A program made the position numbers and the translations under genes. The notes beneath the pieces were generated by a model. The model was not told where the DNA came from and made no database searches. It worked only from the letters and a program-made list of their open reading frames with translations. Positions 1-7,550 of a stretch of DNA of 17,279 bases are shown here, one piece after another. Source of the DNA: Blastocladiella britannica (taxonomy: Eukaryota; Blastocladiomycota; Blastocladiomycetes; Blastocladiales; Blastocladiaceae); NCBI GenBank assembly GCA_025349905.2, contig MU624918.1, positions 1-17,279 of the forward strand, written 5' to 3'. Within the stretch, counting starts at the first letter, position 1. The number at the start of each line of letters is the position of its first letter.

Positions 1-220
1 GTGGATTTGTAGTGTTAAATCATGTTGTGGAACTTTTGTGGAAGTTGGGGTGTTCAGTTTGGGGCAAAATCCACAATATTTGATCTTTGATCTTGATAAA
101 GTACGAAAAACGGCTGTGTCCATCGGCTTCCAAAATGCACTGCCACCTGTCCCAGGACACCACAAAAGGACGCCCAGCCACGTCTGCATCACAGCACAAG
201 CACGACCAAAGCCGAGGCCA

Positions 221-227
221 ATATAAA
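221..227 (+). promoter_or_regulatory. TATA box for the gene starting at 296
   Basis: An ATATAAA element, directly preceded by a CCAAT-like GGCCAAT, lies about 70 nt upstream of the ATG at 296. It is followed by a pyrimidine-rich stretch that could hold the transcription start. The rest of 1-220 shows no credible gene. Confidence 0.55.
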
Positions 228-295
228 CCCTCCCTGCAGCTCGCTCTCGCTCTTTTTTTCTTGCTCTCCACCAAACTATAATTTACAGAATTATA

Positions 296-1287
296 ATGTT
301 CCCGACCACCTTCTTTGACGCTCCGGCCCCGCCGACGCTGGCCACGGATGGCCCGCTCTCGCACCTGTATGCATAGTCTGTTACTCAGATCGACCGACCG
401 ATCAACCAATAATCGTATTATCATGTAGCTTCAATCCCTTCTCGGCCGCCAATGGCTTTGGCGACGACTTGTCCTGGCTCTTTGCGGATATGTTGGGCAC
501 CCCGATCACGACCACCACCACCACCATGGAGGCCGTGCCCATGCATACCAGCCTGGACCAGCCCATTATTTGCGCCCTCAGCTTTGCGTCGCCGACAGCG
601 CATCCCGACCTGACCACCGCGCAGTCTGGTTTGCGGTATGACATGGCCGCTCATGATCGGTCTCCCTCAATGTTCACGCAGCCGATGATGGAGATGGCAA
701 CGATGATGCCGACGCCGGTACCCTCGCCAGTGGTCTCCCCTGTGCCGCTGCCGGGGGACGCATTTGCCCTGCGCTTGGCGTCAGAGTGCCAGCACCCGGC
801 GACGGTCGACCCGGCGTCCATTTTCGGGCTTGGTCCTGATCATCTTTGCCCGCGGCTGCCCGTGCCCAACTGCCTGGACTGGGATCTGGAGGTATTGCTC
901 TCAGAGCTGCTGACTCCCCTGCCGTCTCCACTGGCGACTCCCTTGTTCAACCCGATCCTGCGGCCCGTCTCTGGCGTGTGCCCGGATGACTTGCTTGCCT
1001 TTGCGACTGCTTCTCCCCAGACCCCAGTCCCGACTGCTGCTCATACTGTCGAGGAGGAGCAGCAGGCCGTCCCCAAGCGCCAGTTCACGCCCATGGACAA
1101 GCCCAAGCGGATCCACCTGGCCCTGCTCCGCCAGATCGATCGCTCGCTGTCCAAGCCCAAAATAAACACCAAGGTTGTTGCCGGAAAGGTCACCAAGAAG
1201 GCGGCCGCGGGGAAGGCCGTTGTCAAGGGTATGAAGGCGATGACCGTGGTCCCTTGGTTCAGTAGTGTTACCCTCCCTCCTCCTTGA
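296..1287 (+). CDS. Pro/Ser/Thr-rich protein of unknown function (2-3 exons)
   Basis: I do not recognise this protein. Exon 1 is 296-366 (MFPTTFFDAPAPP...). A 62-nt intron, 367-428, has a GTATGC donor and a TGTAG acceptor, and its phase joins exactly to the long open frame from 429. The start at 296 is favoured by the TATA box 70 nt upstream. The protein is rich in Pro, Thr and Met, has a short acidic-hydrophobic stretch (LDWDLEVLLSELL) near the middle, and ends in a Lys-rich basic tail (KPKRIHLALLRQIDRSL, then many Lys/Ala). Acidic and basic segments could suit a nuclear regulator, but no DNA-binding domain is visible. The 3' end is uncertain: read straight through it stops at 1287 (295 aa). 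A GTATGA donor at 1229 and a strong pyrimidine-tract acceptor at 1368 would instead replace the last residues and stop at 1394. Confidence 0.65.
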
Positions 1288-1335
1288 CCCTCATCCATTT
1301 TTGTTATTCATGTGCAATAGAATTTTTTTTTTTTC

Positions 1336-1341
1336 TTTATT
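1336..1341 (-). terminator. Possible polyadenylation signal of the LRR gene
   Basis: TTTATT on the plus strand reads AATAAA on the minus strand, about 155 nt beyond the stop of the gene ending at 1494. It would place the 3' ends of the two convergent genes in overlap. The surrounding 1288-1493 shows no other gene apart from a possible last exon (1369-1394) of the plus-strand gene. Confidence 0.3.
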
Positions 1342-1493
1342 CTCTCCTTTCTTCTTAAATCCTTGCAGCCTTTGCCAAACCGTCTTGCCGATGAAGGAGA
1401 TTGAGAAAGAAAAAAGACAAAGCCATTCATGTGCGCGCAACAGACTGGACCATGGGAATATGGGGAATGGTGGGAATAGGGCAGTTCGAGAGC

Positions 1494-3524
1494 TTACTTC
1501 AACAGTGACTGCGACGACGCTCCGATATCGTCATCGAGCTCACGGGTATCCATGTGCATCCCCTCCACTGCACTTGGGAGTATCAAACCTTCCGTTGCCG
1601 TCCCCTCCACGCTATGCAGCGTCAGGATTTCTGCCCATTCGGTCCCAAGCGACGATGCAATCGAGTGTCTCACCCAATCCTGTTGGGACCTGGCACCAGG
1701 AAGCACCAAATCGCCCACCGCTGTCATCGTTGTCGCTCTGCTGCGCATGGTGCAGGTTGCTTCTGTCCGTTCGACACCACTCAACGGATCGATTGAGGAC
1801 CCCACCCAACTCTGGTGGCCACCGGCACCAGGGAGAATCAAGCTACCAATGGAATCGGTGTCAGACGCGACCCGATCGGCCAGATTTGCGCCGGCGAGAT
1901 CTTTGGTTGTTGATGTTGGGAGCTCCATCCGCTCAAGCGTATTGAGTGGATCCGGCACCAGGGTATCCGTGCCACACACATCGACCACAGTGTTTGGGAA
2001 CAGCAAGGCAGGGTCAGAGTCCTTGGGGTCCAAGGCGACCGCATCGGTTGGCAACAGCGAGGACTGGTCAGAGTGCTTGAGGACCAGGGGAGTCGCCGTG
2101 GTAGCCTGGCGGCGGCGACGGTACATGAAGAGACCAATCGCAATCATGACCGCTACAAACCCTGCAACGCCGGCGAGGATTGGGCCAATGTGAGTAGTGA
2201 TTGATGGGGAGTCAGTGGTAGCAATGTTGGAGGTCGCTGGTGCCGAGCAATCCTTGACGCCACTGCTGGTGATCTCGCCATAGCATTTCCCGACGCGAGT
2301 GATCCCAGCGTAGCACAGGCTGGACGCAAGTTGCTGCGGGAAGATCGTGCAGTTGTTGCTATACATATTTATTTCATTGGCAGCGATTTGTCAACCTTTT
2401 TTTTTGTCATTTAGGGGAAGACAAACAGTAAAAAAAAAAAACGGACCTCGCAGGAAGGGCTGGAATTCTATCGATGAATCGGTTGTTACTCAACACACTA
2501 CATCAATTTACAATGTGAGATTGGTGAATGCAACAAACTTTTTGAGCTCGTACACGTCGGTGAGGCGCGTGAGGCTGCCCAAGACCGCTGGGATTTGACC
2601 TCTCAACTCGTTGTTTTGCAACCAACTAGGGGGAAGCGCGTGTTTCCATTGCGGTAATGAGCAAAGTCGCGTAAAGTGGAATCTCAAAATGAAAAATGCC
2701 GTACAGTAACTTGAGATTCTGCAAAGAGCCTATACTCTCGGGGATCGTGCCATTCAATAGATTGCCGTTCAGGTCCCTGCTCAAAGATGCCATGAGTGAG
2801 GGTTGGCTGACTGAAAGGTGAACAAAAGAACATCGAAATCAGTACAGTTCTTTGAGATTAGACAGCTGGCCCAGGGAACTGGGAATAGCACCCGTCAGTG
2901 CGTTCTTGGGCAGGGCACTGTACAAGGGAGGCAGGGGTTAGTCTTATTATGACCAAAAAAAGAAAGATCAAATAACTCACAGGTAGTTGAGGTTGCTCAG
3001 TTGGCCCAGGGTGCTAGGAATACCGCCGGAGAATTGATTGCCGGACAGGGATCTGATCAACAAAGACAGTCATGAGAAATATTGAATAAATAGTTTGCAC
3101 TAAAATAATACGCACAAATAAGTGAGTTTGGTTAACCGGCCCAAGACACTGGGAATGCTGCCGGTGATCTGGTTGGAAGAGAGGTCCCTGTTAAAGGAAA
3201 TATAAAGTCAATAGGCTCCATGTTACAGCGAAAACAGATATATATACAAATATTCCAGGCTCAAGAATTGCTGAAGAATACTATTGGGGATCTGTCCAGT
3301 GGCCGATCGATTGGACCATTCACTTTTTTTCGAAAGAGTGTGAGTGAAAAGAAAACTTCATTCCACATAATACTGTACATGTATGTCACCTGGCCGTCGG
3401 TGTTGCACTTGACGGAACTCCACTGGCAGCAGGGCGTGCTGCCCTCTCCCTTTATTTTCAACGCGGCCGCAAAGTTTATTACATCAAGGCACTGTTGGCC
3501 CGTGACAGTGGGCGTAGTGGACAT
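1494..3524 (-). CDS. LRR receptor-like single-pass membrane protein without kinase (9 exons)
   Basis: The model has nine exons: 3379-3524, 3248-3322, 3116-3187, 2981-3052, 2846-2917, 2705-2776, 2554-2625, 2447-2497 and 1494-2358. It totals 1,497 nt and 498 aa. All junctions are GT-AG and all eight introns are phase 2. Residues 1-48 resemble an LRR N-terminal cap (C12, C32, C33, C40; CCQWSSVKC). Six plant-type LRRs follow (such as LDLSSNQITGSIPSVLG), then a shortened seventh and a Cys-containing spacer. A transmembrane helix lies at about 268-290, followed by RRRR, which predicts outside N-terminus and cytoplasmic tail. The roughly 205-residue tail has no kinase; it carries three LILPGA-like repeats. 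No signal peptide is seen, so either an upstream exon is missing (an acceptor-like ATTGTAG sits just before the ATG) or the helix acts as signal anchor. Ligand and partners are unknown. Confidence 0.85.
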
Positions 3525-3632
3525 GGTCTACAATTGGGGTTGTGAAAGGGAGAAAGTTAAAAGAGGCCTATAATTTTTTTTTTTGACTTTGAAACCGATT
3601 GGTGCAGCGCTTTTGGTGGCCAAAAGCCATGA
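3525..3632. promoter_or_regulatory. Divergent intergenic promoter region
   Basis: Only about 108 bp separate the minus-strand LRR gene (ATG at 3524) from the plus-strand Cys-rich frame (ATG at 3633). It contains a T tract and a TATAAT-like stretch near 3569-3574. It should hold start signals for both directions if both are transcribed; no canonical TATA box is clear. Confidence 0.35.
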
Positions 3633-4339
3633 ATGACCACGTCAATTATCTTGATCACGAGCTTGCCGCTGGTGCCGCACCTGTGCGAGCCCAAGTGCCA
3701 TGCGATGTTTGACGCGTTGCACCGCGGCCAGGCAACACACTGGCTCCACTCCAAGGAAGGGTACCTGGCACACGGCGAAAACAAGTACGTGCACACTGGC
3801 GCGCCCAAAAAGTCCGTGCATGCCAGCACCGATCGCAAGTACGGCGAGACGCACCTAATCCACAAGGCCGAGGACAAGATGCATCCGTGGCTCACGGCCA
3901 CCACCGTGCCCTTGCTACCTCTCGGTCTCTCGGTATTAAGATTGTGACCAAGACCTGCGACTGTTGCGCTGAGGAAAGCAGATCGCCCGGCTGCGTGTTC
4001 ATGTGCTGCGAAAAAGTGTGCCCATGCTAAAAGATGTACAATTTATGTGAGCAGGACGTTTCGCGGGCGACCGGGTGCCTGATGTCGTGCTGCGCCACCA
4101 AGAACAGTTGTATCGAGATGTGGTCGTGCTGCGAGCAGGCGGCCGACAAGATCGAGTGCGCTCACGCGGCATACAGCGAACGCGGCCACCTGCTGACAGA
4201 CGCGTCGCGCCGGATCCGCTGCCGCACCTGCCACGGGACCAAGGACAAGTCAAAGGGATGCACGAGCACCAAGGATCACGATGACGCTGCCGGCCACAAG
4301 TTTGTTGATGCTCCCTTGGACGAGATATTGAGTAATTAA
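3633..4339 (+). pseudogene. Cys-rich protein gene, probably broken (frame change and in-frame stop)
   Basis: I do not recognise the family. One frame (3633-3947) encodes a His/Lys-rich segment (HTGAPKKSVHAS, KAEDKMHPWL). By about 3930 the sensible reading shifts to another frame with tight Cys pairs (TCDCCAEESRSPGC, FMCCEKVCPC), which meets a single TAA at 4028-4030. It then continues in the same frame to 4339 with more of the same pattern (GCLMSCCATKNSC, MWSCCEQAADKIEC, CRTCHG). The spaced CC and C pairs suggest repeated metal-binding or disulphide units. An intron removing both breaks would have to discard the Cys cluster, and a 39-nt intron around the stop would be shorter than any other here. 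Decay is therefore preferred, though an unusual gene model or an assembly error is possible. Confidence 0.5.
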
Positions 4340-4354
4340 ACGAATTCGATGGGA

Positions 4355-4360
4355 TTTATT
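4355..4360 (-). terminator. Polyadenylation signal of the secreted-protein gene
   Basis: AATAAA on the minus strand, about 46 nt after the stop at 4406. A plus-strand AATAAA at 4441-4446 lies about 100 nt after the end of the convergent Cys-rich frame, inside the last intron of this gene, so the two transcripts may overlap at their 3' ends. Confidence 0.5.
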
Positions 4361-4405
4361 CCTTTTTTTGTTGTTTCCTCTTCACACGAAATTGGGTTAC
4401 ACTTA

Positions 4406-5129
4406 TTATTCGTCATCTAGGTTATTTTATTGGAATGGTGAATAAATGAATCAGATCAAGTAGAGGAGAACATTCGACGTACCGTAAGCCTCGTCATCAT
4501 CGTACGACTTGGCAGCAGCCTTGGGAGCACGCTTGCGGACCACCTTGATCTTGTAACCAGGGGCAACCTTGGAAATGAAAACGCCCTTCTTGTTCGGGTG
4601 GTGGATCTCGGTGTGCGTCTTGTGCACCACCTTGACAAGCTTTCCATGGTTCGGGTCGATGATGTGCTTGATGATCGGCTTTTCGGCGGTCGCCCAGCCG
4701 TTATCCTCATCTATTGTTGGGATCGCATCAAGTGAACAAACAGGACGAGTGAGAGAAAATCCGCCGCTAATAGCGTACCGTATTCGTCCTCGATCGACTT
4801 TTTGGTCGACTGCTGCTGCTTGTAGGTCGCCTGGTACCGCTCCAGCCGCCCCTTCTCGTTCTTGTAATTCGCGATCGCGTTGTCGGCCATGTTTTCGGCA
4901 CTTCGGAAGCGGAGAACGTATGCGTCCATGTTGCGCTTGGCCTTGTCGAGGTGCGCAATTTGGTCTTCGATCATCTTTGCTGAAACGCTATTGTTTTTTT
5001 TGCAGATCAATCATAGGCGCAATGGAATAAGAATATAAGGAGGAGTACATACGTGTTAAGCGCCTGTGCTGGGCCGATCATGATCGCAGCGACGGCGGCA
5101 AGGGTGGCGAGGAGGATCGTGGGACGCAT
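4406..5129 (-). CDS. Small secreted protein with coiled-coil-like middle and acidic tail (4 exons)
   Basis: The model has exons 5053-5129, 4779-4987, 4483-4710 and 4406-4416, giving 174 aa with phases 2, 1 and 1. Residues 1-23 (MRPTILLATLAAVAAIMIG, ending AQA) form a clear signal peptide. The next part is helical and charged (EDQIAHLDKAKRNMDAYVLR, then KGRLERYQATYKQQQ). After an acidic patch (EDEYDEDNGW) comes a Lys/His/Val-rich segment (KLVKVVHKTHTEIHHPNKKG) that looks beta-like. The end is acidic (SYDDDEAYDDE). Without the tiny fourth exon the frame would stop after about 11 extra codons, but the acidic repeat and the GTACG donor shared with the previous intron favour splicing. No enzyme family is recognised. 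It is probably an extracellular or secretory-pathway protein, with a TATA element about 180 nt upstream. Confidence 0.75.
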
Positions 5130-5308
5130 GGTGTTTGGGTTTGGTGTGATATTCTTGACTGAGCAAGGAGGGTGAATTTGAATGAAAATAAACTTGATTT
5201 GGAAGAAGAGGAAGGGGGGACGAGGAGCATTTTGAACGTTTCGGCCAAGGAAGCGCTTACTCGCACAAGCAACTTTTGCATGGGAGCTCAACTATTTTTT
5301 TGGGCGCG

Positions 5309-5321
5309 ATATATACACGTG
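5309..5321 (-). promoter_or_regulatory. TATA element with adjacent E-box for the secreted-protein gene
   Basis: A TATATAT element (5309-5315) abuts a palindromic CACGTG E-box (5316-5321), about 180 nt upstream of the ATG at 5129. The leader between them could contain a 5' UTR intron: a GTAAGC donor begins at 5260 and a pyrimidine-rich acceptor ends at 5159, both read on the minus strand. Without it the leader has an upstream ATG at 5281. Confidence 0.45.
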
Positions 5322-5376
5322 GTTGGTGGGATTCCAAGTTTTTGTCTCAGTCCATATATGCGCCATTCAATTTGCA

Positions 5377-6944
5377 TTACACGCCAGACAACCCCACGAT
5401 CCGCCGAGTCCGCTCCCACTCCGCCCAAGTATCCTCCTCCACCCACTCGCGTACGGGATCTCCCAAGCACGCCAGAGCCGCCAGATCGCCACTTGAAAGC
5501 CATGCCAAGAACTCTGTCTGGTGATAATCTCGTCGGTCCTGAACCAGCGATTCCAGCGTGTCTTCTTTCATCGAATTGCCGGCCATGAGCCCATTGTCCA
5601 CCATCCGCTTGAGCGTGGGTGGGTGGTAATCGACCCCCAGCAAAGGTTCCATCTGGCACACGTGGTCCAGGAGCGTCGGCATGCTCACCGGCAAGTCCCC
5701 GGCCCGTGCCACGGTCGTGTTGAGCCACCATGCCGCAGTCCCTGTATCACCATTGGAAATGCGCATACCAAGTTTGGCACAACAAGGTCAGTTGATACCA
5801 CAAACAGCGACATGTGCAAGATCGGGCGACAGTGCCACCAGTCTAATGACCGCAAGTCCCCGCGGCTTGTCGCGTCCAGCAAATAAGGCCCAAGATCGTG
5901 TTCCAGTGGCTGACGGGACTGACCACGATCCTTGGACATCAGGTGCTTGGCAATTGCTCCAGGTGCAGCTGCATGCACCCCGCTTGGCGCTCGCGAGGCC
6001 AACGGGCGTGCCCTTGCAAGTGTCCATGCATCCATGGGTGGCAGCTCTGCAGCTGTACGCGGCGGCTGGTCTGCACCTGTCTGATGAGTCTGGCGAGTTT
6101 TCGTCGGCCGGAGGGCAGGTCGCGATCGCTGACATGGCATCCACTCAGGTGGTCCTTGATGCGCGAGAGTTCCTCGCGCGCCGCGGCATCGTGTGGGTGG
6201 AGCAGCTCGTGGACCGCGACGGTTGGCGGTCGTGAGCTGACGTGTGCGTGCTGGAGGGCATCCGTCCTGGGCGCGAACCGACGTGCCTCGCGGCCCCCAG
6301 GCTTTCGATTCCTGACGCGGTGGTTAGGGACGCAGGCGAGTGCGCGATCCGGGTGATTCCGGTCGAAAGCGACGTCCCGCGTGTAGTGCCGTTCCCGATC
6401 CACGATGGCGACCAACTTGGCGTGGGCGTGGGCCGCGCGAGCGAGTGGATCGTGGGTGTGAACGACCAAGTTGTCGGCGAGCGTGTTCTACATTTCGCGT
6501 CTGGCGTGACGGGCGGTGTGGCGGGCCACAGGAGTATCTTCAGTGCTCGCGGTGTGATCCTCTGGCAGCGGTTCGGGGCCATGCAACAGCAGCGGGGCTC
6601 TCTGCGTGCCGTCTGTTTGTTGCTGGCCCACAATTCCTTCCATTTTTTTCCGGTTGACTGGGATGTGGATGATGAGGGCGGCGTGCTCACACCTTGGTCT
6701 TATGACGACTTCCTCCATCCTGAGTTGCACAGGGGCAGCGGTGGTGGGCGGTACGTTGGTGGGGACGTATCTTCATTGACCTCTTCTCCCCGTTTTGCAG
6801 CGCGCGGGTGAATCGTGGAACCAGGGCCGAGTGGACAGCCTGCAGACACGCAAGCCAGATGGGCGGGCAGAGTGCGGCGGTGCAGTCGTCAATGACATGG
6901 CAGAAGAAACAGTCGAGGGCAAGAGCAGGAAATTGAAGCTTCAT
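5377..6944 (-). pseudogene. Decayed W-rich ankyrin-like repeat gene
   Basis: The probable start is ATG 6944 (MKLQFPALALDCFFCHVIDD), resembling the N-terminal leader of this family. A 61-nt intron (about 6732-6792, ending CTCAG) joins it in phase to a frame running 6731-5939, which contains one TAG at 6488-6490. The frame then changes to one encoding SRGDLRSLDWWH, and changes again by one base near 5765 to one encoding NGDTGTAAWWLN and a C-terminal part ending at 5377. The two WW motifs are about 38 residues apart, the spacing seen between adjacent WW repeats in the gene at 15630, so the last change is best explained by a one-base indel. No phase-compatible intron with this spacing was found there. 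The opposite strand is also open over much of 5681-6811, so the middle part is least certain. A sequencing error remains possible. Confidence 0.5.
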
Positions 6945-7550
6945 TTTTACAATTTGGTTTGAAAGACGACTTTGCCGATCAGTCGCCCAAACAAGATCCG
7001 GTCATGTTGTCGATTGGCACCTACGCATTTCTGTTGATCTGACACGGCAGCTCGCTTTCAACTCGGACGCACACCCACCAAAACAACATAAAATAAAAAC
7101 TAGCGTGGAAATAATTATCAAGTTATGACCTCGGTTCGTTACTGGCTTATGCAAGGCACCCCGAGAGGTCCAAGCAAAGTGCAATCCCGGTCGCCATGGT
7201 CGATAGGACATGGGAAAAGAAAAACAAATTCTTTTATAGAGTATCGTCATCGGTCTTCTTTCCGTCACAAAACAAAATAAAGTAGCATAGACCTTCATCA
7301 GGCAAAGAGAAAGTCGGTGGGTCCGCATTATCAGCACAGATGTGCTAAGACGGCTCTTCCTATATTTTATGGGGAATCGTCAATCTTTCTTTATGTTTTG
7401 GAAGATTATTGTTATTTCAAGTGAACCAGAAGCAGAGAGGATATGCTTGGGGGGTACCGTAATTTTTTTATACGAATTCGGAGCAGCGCGTCCAGTGGGA
7501 ACATTCATTGGGGAATTAGCACGTGCTGCGTCACCACAACATTCTTTGAC
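6945..7550. other. About 600 bp intergenic region, no gene supported
   Basis: This stretch is more AT-rich than its neighbours. A canonical CTATAAAAG on the minus strand (7231-7239) lies about 290 nt upstream of the ATG at 6944 and could drive the decayed ankyrin-like gene, or a doubtful 70-codon frame that begins near 7211 and contains one hydrophobic stretch. A 6-bp inverted repeat with a 2-nt centre (AGCACA/TGTGCT) lies near 7333-7346. The rest should include the 3' UTR of the phosphatase gene ending at 7551; no clear AATAAA was seen there. Confidence 0.5.

Noticed and set aside
1552..2193. 213-codon plus-strand frame
   Set aside because: It is antisense to the last LRR exon, whose transmembrane helix and repeated tail are coherent.
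3557..3904. 115-codon minus-strand frame upstream of the LRR gene
   Set aside because: It was considered as a possible signal-peptide exon. It does not give a credible signal peptide and lies opposite the Cys-rich frame.
5709..5797. Intron of 89 nt that would repair the frame of the decayed ankyrin-like gene
   Set aside because: A phase-compatible GTCGCC donor exists, but using it would bring two WW motifs within a few residues and delete a normal-looking repeat.
7002..7337. 111-codon minus-strand frame with a hydrophobic stretch near a TATA-like element
   Set aside because: AT-rich composition and codon use differ from the neighbours, and there is no recognisable domain. It is kept only as a note in the intergenic entry.
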